40,363 bases of DNA, from assembly GCA_035454605.1 (NCBI GenBank), contig DATIGQ010000135.1, positions 1 to 40,363 on the forward strand. The letters run 5' to 3'. The stretch's first letter is position 1; every line of letters begins with the position of its first letter. This stretch comes from Terriglobales bacterium. GTDB lineage: Bacteria > Acidobacteriota > Terriglobia > Terriglobales > Acidobacteriaceae. The translations under genes and the position numbers were made by a program. This document shows, one piece after another, positions 13,716 through 21,106 of this stretch. Under the pieces are notes generated by a model. It did not search any database, was not told the DNA's origin, and was given only the letters and a program-made list of their open reading frames with translations.

Positions 13716-14252
13716 TCATTCCTCCGGTTGCCACAACTCGATGGGATTTCCCTCCGGGTCATGCAGGCGGGCGAAACGGCCAATCCCGGGATAGTTTTCG
13801 GGGTCCTTGACCTCAATGCCTGCGGCCCGCAGTTGGGCAACCATCTTGTCGAGGTCGCGGACGCGGAAGTTCACCATCCAGGCCTTGTTGGCGTCGCCGA
13901 AATAATCGGTCTTCTCCGGGAAAGGAGAGAACACGGTGACCCCTGCTTCCTGCCTCCACACCGGGCTTTCGGGGGTGGTGGGTGAGGGGTTGATGCCCAG
14001 GTGCTGCTCATACCAGAGCGCCAAAGCTTTGGGATCGTGTGCCCGGAAGAACAGCCCTCCGATTCCCACGACTTTTTCCATTTCCGCTCCTTTCGCGGGC
14101 CCGGGGCCGGCAGCGGCCTGCTCCGGGGAAGATGAAACCGTTGGTTGTGCAGCGGTCTGAGCGGCTCGGGCGAGTTGGTTGCCACCCAAGAGGAAGCCCG
14201 ACCCGCAAGCGAAGGACAGTGTGCGAAGCAGTTGGCGCCTTGGAATATCCAC
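13716..14252 (-). CDS. Tat-exported VOC (glyoxalase-fold) protein
   Basis: A 178-residue protein. The head carries RRQLLRTLSF with a hydrophobic stretch (ACGSGFLLGG), a twin-arginine signal. An Ala/Pro-rich linker follows, then a VOC domain from residue 58: VVGIGGLFFRAHDPKALALW, MVNFRVRDLDKMVAQLRAAG and FARLHDPEGNPIELWQP, the last being a standard VOC ending with a metal-ligand-like Glu. The reaction is unknown. GTG 14252 is chosen because of AAGGAGGG upstream; the frame is open further. An internal ribosome site and ATG at 14081 would give the VOC domain alone. As in the other VOC gene of this window, the domain follows an export-signal region in frame. Confidence 0.8.
   Translation of the reverse strand: MDIPRRQLLRTLSFACGSGFLLGGNQLARAAQTAAQPTVSSSPEQAAAGPGPAKGAEMEKVVGIGGLFFRAHDPKALALWYEQHLGINPSPTTPESPVWRQEAGVTVFSPFPEKTDYFGDANKAWMVNFRVRDLDKMVAQLRAAGIEVKDPENYPGIGRFARLHDPEGNPIELWQPEE
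14079..14092 (-). promoter_or_regulatory. internal ribosome site and start for the VOC domain alone
   Basis: On the minus strand AAGGAG (14087-14092) precedes ATG (14079-14081) by five bases. The ATG begins MEKVVGIGG, the natural N-terminus of a cytoplasmic VOC protein of about 121 residues. Confidence 0.6.
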
Positions 14253-14338
14253 CCCACCCTCCTTCTGAGAGGACACAAGTCGTTCTACGATAACTGTGCG
14301 AACGGGGTTCCGTGAAGCGGTCCAATGGGGAGAGAAGC

Positions 14339-14366
14339 AGTTTCGAGTTTCCAGTTTCAAGTCAAA
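14339..14366 (+). repeat. heptamer array, AGTTTC-N x3-4
   Basis: Units AGTTTCG, AGTTTCC, AGTTTCA, then the degenerate AGTCAAA. The last base of the heptamer changes in each unit. It lies between the divergent VOC gene and the small gene at 14438. Confidence 0.8.
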
Positions 14367-14437
14367 CGCGGCAAGCTGAGAGCTTGTCTTCTTCCGCTAG
14401 AGGATTAGAATGGTTTGGCTGGCCTTTCTCCCAAGTC

Positions 14438-14692
14438 ATGAGGCCGGCAGAACGGAAGGCTTCCCTGGCTGCGCGACGCGGCAACCCGAACTGGACTCGG
14501 CCCCAGGCCATGGCGACGCCGCCGCCGGGACAAAGCTCGTTCGAACAGATCGTGGCCACGCTGGGGCTCTCGCCCGAAGAGTACGAAGGCTCGATCGTGC
14601 TGCGCGAGTGGGTGCGCAAGAACAAAGACCACAAGTATGTGCCCTCAAACCTGCTGAAAGCCTGGGGACTGCAGGTCGACGGCGGAGTGTAG
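14438..14692 (+). CDS. small protein of the GNPNW / FEQ..LREW type, function unknown
   Basis: An 84-residue basic protein with [10 protein letters not shown] at the N-terminus, [20 protein letters not shown] in the centre, then [24 protein letters not shown]. From memory, small acidobacterial proteins share this order: GNPNW, a short helix, then LR-W...N...Y-(I/V)-P..LL..WG. I know of no assigned function. ATG 14438 retains the GNPNW motif; ATG 14510 would remove it. The compact pattern of conserved Trp, Pro and basic residues suggests a DNA- or protein-binding mini-domain, which is a guess. Confidence 0.65.
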   Translation: MRPAERKASLAARRGNPNWTRPQAMATPPPGQSSFEQIVATLGLSPEEYEGSIVLREWVRKNKDHKYVPSNLLKAWGLQVDGGV

Positions 14693-14695
14693 GGA

Positions 14696-14723
14696 AGTTC
14701 CCAGTACCCAGTACCTGGTACCC
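14696..14723 (+). repeat. heptamer array, AGTACCN-type x4
   Basis: Units AGTTCCC, AGTACCC, AGTACCT, GGTACCC, starting three bases after a stop codon. Confidence 0.8.
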
Positions 14724-14751
14724 CGTCTACAGCGAGGCTTTCTCCACCTTT

Positions 14752-14778
14752 TCTCTGCGATCCCTGCGCTCGCTGCGG
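14752..14778 (+). repeat. nonamer array, TCNCTGCGN x3
   Basis: Units TCTCTGCGA, TCCCTGCGC, TCGCTGCGG: period 9, with variable third and ninth bases. It ends nine bases before the proline dehydrogenase stop codon (minus strand). Confidence 0.75.
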
Positions 14779-14787
14779 TGAAAGCTT

Positions 14788-15705
14788 CTAGCGGAAAAGA
14801 TTCTTGAGGATGAAGAAGACGTTGGCGGGACGCTCGGCCAGCCTGCGCATGAAATAGGGATACCACTCGGTGCCGAAAGGGATGTAAACGCGCATGCGCC
14901 AGCCCTGGCGCACCAGGTCTTTCTGCAGGTCGCGGCGGATGCCGTAGAGCATCTGGAACTCGAAGGCTTCGGGCGGAATCTTTTCCGCGCGGGCAAAGGC
15001 GATGGTGGCCTCGATCATCTTCGGGTCGTGGGTGGCGATGCCGTGATATACGCCGCTCTTGAGCATGAGTTTCATGAGCGCGACGAAGTTGGCATCGACC
15101 TCTGACTTCTTCTGCCAGGCAATCTCCGCCGATTCCTTGTACGCGCCCTTGCACAGGCGGATGCGGACACGCTCGGCGCAGAGGTCCTCGACGTCTTTCT
15201 GCGAGCGGAAGAGATACGACTGGATGACGGCGCCGATGATGCCGGCGTTCTCCGGGCGGCGGTGCACCTGGCGGACGAAGTCGAGCGTGCGCTGGGTGTA
15301 GGGCGAGCCTTCCATATCCACGCGCACGAAGCTGCGCTGGCGCGCGGCGTGAAGGACCAGGTCAGAGACCAGCTCGTGGGCGAGAGATTCGTCCACGTCC
15401 AGGCCCATGTGGGTGAGCTTTAGGCTGACGTTGGCGTCGAGCGTGCGGGCGGCGATCTGGTCGAGGAGCTGGTGGTAGAGCGCGGCGCTGTGGCGGGCTT
15501 CGTCGGCGTTGGTGACGTTCTCGCCCAGGTTGTCGATGGAGACCGACATGGCGGTGGCGTTGACGTCGCGGGTGGCGGCGAGAACTTCTTCCACCGTCTC
15601 GCCGGCGACGAAGCGGCGGGAGACGCGACGGCCCGCGGCCGAACGCTCGGCAAAAGCGCGCAGCGAGCGGCTCTCAGAAAGACGGAGGAACAGCGCCCTT
15701 AACAA
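14788..15705 (-). CDS. proline dehydrogenase (monofunctional, PutA-type fold)
   Basis: A protein of about 305 residues, the usual length of the monofunctional bacterial enzyme, which oxidises proline to pyrroline-5-carboxylate with FAD and passes electrons to quinones at the membrane. Recognisable segments are [75 protein letters not shown], and the C-terminal [22 protein letters not shown] with the two substrate-binding arginines. The start is uncertain. The frame extends far upstream into the thioredoxin reductase gene, but family N-termini begin near [12 protein letters not shown], where TTG 15705 is available without a clear ribosome site. No P5C dehydrogenase gene is in the window. Confidence 0.9.
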   Translation of the reverse strand: MLRALFLRLSESRSLRAFAERSAAGRRVSRRFVAGETVEEVLAATRDVNATAMSVSIDNLGENVTNADEARHSAALYHQLLDQIAARTLDANVSLKLTHMGLDVDESLAHELVSDLVLHAARQRSFVRVDMEGSPYTQRTLDFVRQVHRRPENAGIIGAVIQSYLFRSQKDVEDLCAERVRIRLCKGAYKESAEIAWQKKSEVDANFVALMKLMLKSGVYHGIATHDPKMIEATIAFARAEKIPPEAFEFQMLYGIRRDLQKDLVRQGWRMRVYIPFGTEWYPYFMRRLAERPANVFFILKNLFR

Positions 15706-15769
15706 GCGGCACCCGAGCGATGAAGTGGCGTGCGGCCCGGCGACATGCGGACCGTCGTTTGTAACACAA

Positions 15770-15811
15770 CGAGTAGCGAGTTGCGAGTGCCGAGTGCCGA
15801 GTCGCGAGGAC
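15770..15811 (+). repeat. heptamer array, CGAGTNN x6
   Basis: Six contiguous units: CGAGTAG, CGAGTTG, CGAGTGC, CGAGTGC, CGAGTCG, CGAGGAC. It is the longest heptamer array in the window, lying between the proline dehydrogenase and thioredoxin reductase genes. Confidence 0.85.
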
Positions 15812-15844
15812 AGGAAAATCCGGATCGTGTTGCGAAGGGCAGGG

Positions 15845-16777
15845 TCAGTGGCCCTGTTCTTCGAGGAACCTCTCGGCTTCCATCGCGGCCATGCAGCCGG
15901 TACCGGCGGCGGTGATGGCCTGGCGATAGCGGCGGTCGGCCACGTCGCCGGAGGCGTAGACGCCGGGGACGCGGGTGGAGACGAAGTTGCGGGTGACGAG
16001 GTAGCCCTCGGAATCCATGTCGAGCTGGCCCTCGAACATCTTGGCGTTGGGAATGTGGCCGATGCCCAGGAACAGGGCGCTGGTGGGGTGGTCCCAGGCC
16101 TGGTTGGTCTTGGGATTACGCAGCTTGACGGCGGTGACTTCCTTCTTGTCGACGTCGTAGACGTCTTCGACCACGGCCGGCGTGACAAACTTGATCTTGG
16201 AGTTGGCGCGGGCGCGGTCGAGCATGATCTTGGAGGCGCGAAACTCGTCGCGGCGATGGACGATGGCGACTTCGGTGGCGAAGCGGGTGAGGAACAAGGC
16301 TTCTTCCATGGCGGAGTCGCCGCCGCCGACCACGACCACCGGCTTGCCGGAGAAGAAGAACCCGTCGCAGGTGGCGCAGGAAGAAACACCATGCCCGATG
16401 AGCGCCTGCTCGTGGGGCAGGCCGAGCCAGCGCGCCGAGGCGCCGCTGGCGATGATGAGGGTCTTGGTCTCGAGGGTTTCCTTGCCGAGGTTGAGCTTGA
16501 AGGGACGCTGGCTGAGGTCGGCGCTCACCAAGTGGCCGGAGCGGTACTCGGCGCCGAAACGCGAGGCCTGCTTCTTCATGTTCTCGATCAACTCCGGGCC
16601 CTGGATGCCTTCGGGGAAGCCGGGAAAGTTCTCCACCAGGGTGGTGAGCGAGAGCTGGCCGCCGGGCTCGTGGCCCTCGATGACCAGCGGCTTCAGATTG
16701 GCGCGCGCCGCGTAGAGCGCGGCGGTGTGTCCGGAACATCCGGAGCCGAGGACGACGACGTTGCGAGGATCGGGCAT
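15845..16777 (-). CDS. trxB: thioredoxin-disulfide reductase
   Basis: A 310-residue flavoenzyme that reduces thioredoxin with NADPH in the cytoplasm. It has the FAD motif VVVLGSGCSGHTAA (Cys-Ser in place of the usual Pro-Ala), the redox-active CATC at 134-137, the NADPH motif VVVVGGGDSAMEEA near 147-160 with HRRDEFRAS, and the terminal GDVADRRYRQAITAAGTGC. Length and order are canonical. It is codirectional with the proline dehydrogenase gene but separated from it by a repeat array. The ATG has no clear Shine-Dalgarno; a heptamer array starts nine bases upstream. Confidence 0.96.
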   Translation of the reverse strand: MPDPRNVVVLGSGCSGHTAALYAARANLKPLVIEGHEPGGQLSLTTLVENFPGFPEGIQGPELIENMKKQASRFGAEYRSGHLVSADLSQRPFKLNLGKETLETKTLIIASGASARWLGLPHEQALIGHGVSSCATCDGFFFSGKPVVVVGGGDSAMEEALFLTRFATEVAIVHRRDEFRASKIMLDRARANSKIKFVTPAVVEDVYDVDKKEVTAVKLRNPKTNQAWDHPTSALFLGIGHIPNAKMFEGQLDMDSEGYLVTRNFVSTRVPGVYASGDVADRRYRQAITAAGTGCMAAMEAERFLEEQGH

Positions 16778-16785
16778 GAAAAGTT

Positions 16786-16813
16786 CGCTTTCCGCTATGC
16801 GCTATCCGCTATG
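16786..16813 (+). repeat. heptamer array, CGCTNTN x4
   Basis: Units CGCTTTC, CGCTATG, CGCTATC, CGCTATG, immediately upstream of trxB (minus strand). Related units occur at 17821. Confidence 0.85.
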
Positions 16814-16871
16814 CACTTCCGCATTGTTAGATTGACGAGCGACGAAATCGATTCAGGCGAGAGTGTAGCAC

Positions 16872-17543
16872 CTAGGGGTTGTTGGACTTGGGCGGAGGAG
16901 CAGCGCTTTTCGCGGGCGCGGCCTTCCTGGCGCCCACGCCCAGGCGAGCGAGGTCGCCCGGAACGGTGGAGCGCACCCGCAGCATGACGCGGTAGCGCGC
17001 CATGATGTCCGAGGCCTGGCGGAACAGGGGCTCGAGGGCGGACTGGTCGGCCTTGGGGCAGCGCGCCAGCGCCACCGAACTTTTCCCGTAGCGCTCGATC
17101 TTGACGTGATTGGCCGGCGTGTTCAGAGCCAGCACGGAAGCGATGTCGGCGCCGGCGCTGACCGTATCCTGGATGGAGAGCATGAGCACGTCCTTGGGGT
17201 CGCGCACGCGAAACACCAGGGTTTCCGCGATGCTGTTCTCGTCCACGCTGATGGAGTACTGCACGCTGGAGAGCATGCCTTCGGTCAGCTCGCGGCGGAT
17301 GCGCACCCAGCTGGAGACGGGCGCATCGGGCATGGTGGAGCGGCCGCGGGCGACCTCGAAGTCGGCGGCGAAACGGACACGCTGGGGAATGCTGCCGAGG
17401 GCGGCGGCCAAAGCCTGCTTCTCCTCGGGCGAGGGGGCGCAGACGTTGAGATAGGTGACGCGCACTTCGGGCTTGGCAGCAGGTTCCTGAGCGAGCCCAA
17501 CAGCAGAAGCGAAGACGATGGCAAGCAACCAAAGGGGACGCAC
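16872..17543 (-). CDS. exported protein of unknown function
   Basis: A 223-residue protein with a signal peptide (LWLLAIVFASAVGLAQ). The mature part includes VRVTYLNVCAPSPEEKQAL, one cysteine pair (VCAPS and ARCPKAD), and a Lys/Ala/Pro-rich C-terminal tail (APAKSAAPPPKSNNP) that is probably disordered. I do not recognise the fold; the central SISVDENSIAETLVFRVRDP suggests beta structure. GTG 17543 gives the signal peptide directly. It is codirectional with trxB but separated from it by 94 bases and a repeat array. Two Cys in a periplasmic protein next to a thioredoxin reductase is noted, with no inference drawn. Confidence 0.65.
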   Translation of the reverse strand: MRPLWLLAIVFASAVGLAQEPAAKPEVRVTYLNVCAPSPEEKQALAAALGSIPQRVRFAADFEVARGRSTMPDAPVSSWVRIRRELTEGMLSSVQYSISVDENSIAETLVFRVRDPKDVLMLSIQDTVSAGADIASVLALNTPANHVKIERYGKSSVALARCPKADQSALEPLFRQASDIMARYRVMLRVRSTVPGDLARLGVGARKAAPAKSAAPPPKSNNP

Positions 17544-17596
17544 GAATGCATTCTAACTTAGAGCAGACCCTTCGCTCCCGGCGATCGCCTTTTGGC

Positions 17597-17602
17597 TAGA
17601 AT
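17597..17602 (+). promoter_or_regulatory. possible -10 box giving a leaderless transcript
   Basis: TAGAAT ends six bases before ATG 17609, so transcription would start at or next to the A of the start codon. No -35 hexamer is clear. Confidence 0.4.
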
Positions 17603-17608
17603 GCGGGT

Positions 17609-17809
17609 ATGGCCAACCTGACCCTGGTGTACGGAATGCGACTGCTGCCGTCGGACGAGATCGTGGAAGTGGGAGAGGCGCCGGTGAGGCTGAAAGGCGG
17701 GCACCAGGCGCACGTGACCATGCATGTGCTGGAAGGCAGCAAGGAAGACATCGAAAAGCAGTTGCGAGCCAGCGTGGAGGCGTTCTTCGATTTCTATCCG
17801 GAGATCTAG
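17609..17809 (+). CDS. small conserved-looking protein of unknown function
   Basis: A 66-residue protein (YGMRLLPSDEIVEVGEAP... to FFDFYPEI). It has alternating strand-like and helical segments, no signal peptide, and an acidic C-terminus. It is divergent from the exported-protein gene, with 65 bases between the starts. There is no Shine-Dalgarno; a TAGAAT box ends six bases before the ATG, so translation is probably leaderless. I do not recognise a family. The regular amphipathic pattern and good codon use argue that it is real. Confidence 0.6.
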   Translation: MANLTLVYGMRLLPSDEIVEVGEAPVRLKGGHQAHVTMHVLEGSKEDIEKQLRASVEAFFDFYPEI

Positions 17810-17820
17810 CGGCTGCGGAT

Positions 17821-17855
17821 CGCTTTCCGCTCTGTGCTTTCCGCTTTCCGAAATG
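17821..17855 (+). repeat. heptamer array, CGCTTTC-type x4-5
   Basis: Units CGCTTTC, CGCTCTG, TGCTTTC, CGCTTTC, then CGAAATG. It starts 12 bases after a stop codon and runs into the likely -35 region of the phosphatase promoter. Confidence 0.8.
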
Positions 17856-17873
17856 CGTTCCCAACGCGGCGCA

Positions 17874-17879
17874 TATAAT
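17874..17879 (+). promoter_or_regulatory. -10 box of the PP2C phosphatase gene
   Basis: Exact TATAAT, 27 bases before ATG 17906. The -35 position falls at the edge of the heptamer array and has no clear hexamer. Confidence 0.5.
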
Positions 17880-17905
17880 CAAGGATCGCGCACCCCGCTC
17901 GCGCC

Positions 17906-20116
17906 ATGAGACTTTACCGATTCCTGCGGCGAAAGTTTGCGTTGGTGGTTCCCACCAGCCTGCTGGGCCAGCTTGCGCTCTACCTGCTGGCGGTGAACCT
18001 GGTTCTGGTGGTGCTGCACGGAATCTGGGTGCTGGCCAAGCCCGGTCCGGAAGCGGGCGGAGACCTTCCCGAGTGGATCACCTTCTTCAACGTGCTGCTG
18101 GTCGGTATGTACAGCATCCTGCTGGTTCGCTGGATGCGGGGGGTGCTGCTGTGGCGGCTGCGCAACCGGCTGATCGTAACCTACTTCTTCGTAGGCGTAG
18201 TGCCGGCGGTGCTGCTGGTCGCGATGGCGCTGATCTCGTTCTACATCTTCGCGGGACAGTTCGCGACCTTCCTGGTGACGTCGGACTTGCAGGCCGAAGT
18301 GAAGGCATTGCAATCGGCCAACGCGAGCCGGGCGTCGGCGCTGGCGGGCAGCCTGCGACGCGGGCGGGGGACGAGCGCTTCGGTCACCGAGACCCGTGAG
18401 CTGGAAACCAGCCTGCCGGTGTCGTCGAAGACGCAAGTGGTGGCCTGGTATCGCGGGCGGCCCTTCCTGCTGCAGGGAGAACCCGGGGCTCAGCCGCTGG
18501 CCGTTCCCGGGTGGCTCAAAGAGAACTTCAGCGGCGTGGCGCTGGATGAATCCGGACTCTACCTGCGGGCCACAACCTCGGAGCGGGTCGGCAACGAGAC
18601 GATGACGGTCATCACCAGCATGCCCTTGGACAAGGAGGTGGTGGACCGCATCGCGGCGGGGCTGGGCCGGACGACGTTTTACATCACGGGCGGCGACTTC
18701 AACGTGGGCGCGGATTTTGAACCGACGGAAGCGGGCGAGCGCCCAATGGTGCAACTGGAGGGCCAGCGCGAGGGGACGGAGCAGCGCGGCGTGCGCGTGC
18801 GACGGCAGTCGTCGCAACCGGCGCCGGCCCGCTCCAGCCTGAGCGTGGAGGGCGGACGTCTGCCGCCACGCACGCGCTGGCTGGACCGGCCGGTGACCTT
18901 CGGCGCCCTCTTCCTTTTCGCGGACTGGAAGACGGGCGAAGAAACCGCCAGCCTGTTTGCAGTGCGCACGCGTCCGTCGGCGCTTTACGCGCGGCTGTTC
19001 GGGACATTCGGGGCGTGGGCGGGAGCGTGGGCCGTGGCGCTGGCGGCGCTGGCGGTGTTCCTGGCGATCATCGCACTGGTGGCGGTCGCAGTGGCTATCG
19101 GCCTGACACGCACGGTTACGGGCTCGGTGCATGCGCTCTACCAAGCCACGCAACACATCAACCGTGGCGATTTGAGCTACCGCATCGCAGTGCGCCAGAA
19201 AGACCAGTTGGCGGAACTGGAGTCATCGTTCAACTCCATGAGCACGTCCCTCCAGCGGCTGCTGGTGGAGGAAAAAGAGAAGAACCGCTTGCAGAGCGAG
19301 CTGGCCATCGCGCAGGAGGTGCAGAACCAACTGTTCCCGCGCGAGTTTCCGGCGCAGGAAGGACTGGAAGTGCACGGTATCTGCCGGCCGGCCAGGATCG
19401 TGAGCGGAGACTACTACGACTTCCTGGTTTCAGGCAGCGACCGGCTGGGGATCGCGTTGGGCGACATCAGCGGCAAGGGGATCTCGGCGGCGCTGCTGAT
19501 GGCGACGCTGCATTCTGCGGTGCGGGCGTTCCAGATCAGCGGCGTACCGGAGAGAGTCGCGGCGACAACCGGTCCAGGCGCTGAGCGGCATGAAATGAGC
19601 GCCTCCGGCGCTTCCCTGGCGGTGGCTTCGGCGAACGGAGCGGTGTCGCCCGGATATCTGCTCGAAATCCTCAATCATCACCTGTACCGCAGCACGACGC
19701 CGGAGAAGTACGCCACGTTGTTCCTCGGCTCTTATGACGGGCGGGCACGTAAGCTGCAGTATTCGAACGCGGGACACCTGCCGCCTATCGTGCTGCGCGC
19801 GAACGGTGAAGTGGAGCGGCTCAGGGAAGGCGGCACGGTGCTGGGAATGTTCGACGAGCTCACCTTCGAGGAGGGTTCGGTGGAGCTGCGTCCAGGAGAC
19901 ATCTTTCTGGCTTTCAGCGACGGCATCACCGAACCGGAGAACGAGTTCGGGGAGTTCGGCGAGACCCGCCTGATCGAGCTGGTGCAAGAGAACCGCCACC
20001 TGCCGCTGCCGCAGATCACGGACGCAGTGGTGGGAGCGGTGAACGACTGGATCGCCGGGACCGAGCAGCCGGACGACATCACGCTGGTGCTGGCGCGGGG
20101 TAAAAGCAGTGGCTAG
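17906..20116 (+). CDS. membrane HAMP-PP2C (SpoIIE/RsbU-like) serine phosphatase
   Basis: A 736-residue sensor phosphatase. Membrane helices are at about 20-42, 60-75 and 92-118. A long extracytoplasmic stretch to about 365 is broken by a basic, Pro/Ser-rich linker. A further helix (368-398) leads to a HAMP domain (about 400-455), a coiled coil (VEEKEKNRLQSELAIAQEVQ), and a PP2C-SpoIIE domain with SGDYYD (500-505), GDISGKG (519-525), SDGITE and PDDITL, the metal-binding aspartates. The family dephosphorylates anti-anti-sigma proteins in partner-switching stress pathways; no partner is adjacent. The stop codon lies inside a heptamer array (20108-20128), so the protein's last residues come from the repeat. 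Confidence 0.92.
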   Translation: MRLYRFLRRKFALVVPTSLLGQLALYLLAVNLVLVVLHGIWVLAKPGPEAGGDLPEWITFFNVLLVGMYSILLVRWMRGVLLWRLRNRLIVTYFFVGVVPAVLLVAMALISFYIFAGQFATFLVTSDLQAEVKALQSANASRASALAGSLRRGRGTSASVTETRELETSLPVSSKTQVVAWYRGRPFLLQGEPGAQPLAVPGWLKENFSGVALDESGLYLRATTSERVGNETMTVITSMPLDKEVVDRIAAGLGRTTFYITGGDFNVGADFEPTEAGERPMVQLEGQREGTEQRGVRVRRQSSQPAPARSSLSVEGGRLPPRTRWLDRPVTFGALFLFADWKTGEETASLFAVRTRPSALYARLFGTFGAWAGAWAVALAALAVFLAIIALVAVAVAIGLTRTVTGSVHALYQATQHINRGDLSYRIAVRQKDQLAELESSFNSMSTSLQRLLVEEKEKNRLQSELAIAQEVQNQLFPREFPAQEGLEVHGICRPARIVSGDYYDFLVSGSDRLGIALGDISGKGISAALLMATLHSAVRAFQISGVPERVAATTGPGAERHEMSASGASLAVASANGAVSPGYLLEILNHHLYRSTTPEKYATLFLGSYDGRARKLQYSNAGHLPPIVLRANGEVERLREGGTVLGMFDELTFEEGSVELRPGDIFLAFSDGITEPENEFGEFGETRLIELVQENRHLPLPQITDAVVGAVNDWIAGTEQPDDITLVLARGKSSG

Positions 20117-20128
20117 TGGTTAGTGGCT
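20108..20128 (+). repeat. heptamer array, AGTGGNT x3, supplying a stop codon
   Basis: Units AGTGGCT, AGTGGTT, AGTGGCT. The phosphatase TAG (20114-20116) spans the junction of units one and two. Confidence 0.8.
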
Positions 20129-20222
20129 GGACGCAGGACCCAGACCCTAGGCTAAACGCGCAGGCAACTCGCGGTTGCCGGAGGTCATCTTCCGGCCTAG
20201 CATGTGGTAATCAGGAGGAATC

Positions 20223-20930
20223 ATGCGACGATTCTTGGTCCTAGTCCTTGGAATGGCGGTGGTTTCGGCGCCGGCGCTCGCCGGAGACAAAGACAACGAG
20301 CGGTTGGAGAATGCAGGTGAAGTACTGAAGGAGATCCTGAACATCCCGGACAACATTCCGCAAGACCTGCTGGACAAGGCGGAGTGCATCATCGTGCTGC
20401 CGGGAGTGAAGAAGTTCGCCATCGGGATCGGGGGCAGCTACGGGCGCGGTGCGATGGTCTGCCGCGGCGGCGCCACGTTCACGGGGCCGTGGGGAGCGCC
20501 CGCCATGTTCCGATTGGAGGGTGGCAACATCGGCCTCCAGCTGGGCGGCCAGGAAACCGATTTCGTGCTGTTGATCATGAACCCCAAGGGGGCGCGCTCG
20601 GTGATGGGGAGCAAGGTCAAGCTGGGAGCTGACGCCGCGGCGGCCGCCGGACCCAAGGGGCGCACGGCGACCGCAGCCACGGACGTGGTGATGCGGGCGG
20701 AAATCCTCTCCTACTCGCGTTCCCGCGGCTTGTTTGCGGGAGTTTCGCTGGAAGGCTCGACGCTGCGGCAGGACAACGGCCCCAACAAGAGCCTTTACGG
20801 GCGCGAGATCAGCGCGCGCGAAATCCTGCGCGAAGGCAAGGTGGGTGTGCCGTCGGCTGCGCAGCACCTGGTTTCCCTGCTGAACTCGAAGACGCCGAAG
20901 AACCTGTCGGACCCGAAGTCGCTGGAGTAG
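20223..20930 (+). CDS. SYLF (Ysc84-like) lipid-binding domain protein, exported
   Basis: A 235-residue protein with a signal peptide (LVLVLGMAVVSAPALA) followed by a SYLF/Ysc84 domain: LENAGEVLKEILNIPDNIPQ, CIIVLPGVKKFAIGIGGSYG, GRGAMVCRGG, TDFVLLIMNPKGARSVM, KLGADAAAAAGPKGR and SYSRSRGLFAGVSLEG. The family binds phosphoinositides in eukaryotes; bacterial members are envelope proteins of unclear role. The conserved cysteines (CIIV, VCRGG) are retained. ATG 20223 follows GGAGGAA by a few bases. The last 56 bases of the gene recur 1.25 kb downstream at 22126-22181 as an isolated fragment. Confidence 0.88.
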   Translation: MRRFLVLVLGMAVVSAPALAGDKDNERLENAGEVLKEILNIPDNIPQDLLDKAECIIVLPGVKKFAIGIGGSYGRGAMVCRGGATFTGPWGAPAMFRLEGGNIGLQLGGQETDFVLLIMNPKGARSVMGSKVKLGADAAAAAGPKGRTATAATDVVMRAEILSYSRSRGLFAGVSLEGSTLRQDNGPNKSLYGREISAREILREGKVGVPSAAQHLVSLLNSKTPKNLSDPKSLE

Positions 20931-20966
20931 GCGCGGCAGCGCCAGCCCCCAATGGGGAGGAGCAGG

Positions 20967-20990
20967 GGAGGGAGTCTCCTTTTCTTTTTC
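20967..20990 (+). terminator. weak intrinsic terminator
   Basis: GGAG-GGAGT-CTCC, a short 4-bp stem, followed by TTTTCTTTTTC. The T-run is good and the stem is poor. Confidence 0.35.
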
Positions 20991-21106
20991 TCGCGAGAGT
21001 GTCTAGAATCGCGGGCATCTCCAGCCGCCGCGGCCTACCGACGTGCGCATCCCATCCACACGGCTAAAGGCCGGTTTCGGCGGACGCCACGAGGAAGGAG
21101 TTGGCC

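Noticed and set aside
15770-15811. Heptamer arrays as CRISPR
   Set aside because: Units are contiguous, with no spacers, 7 bases long and degenerate; no cas gene is present.
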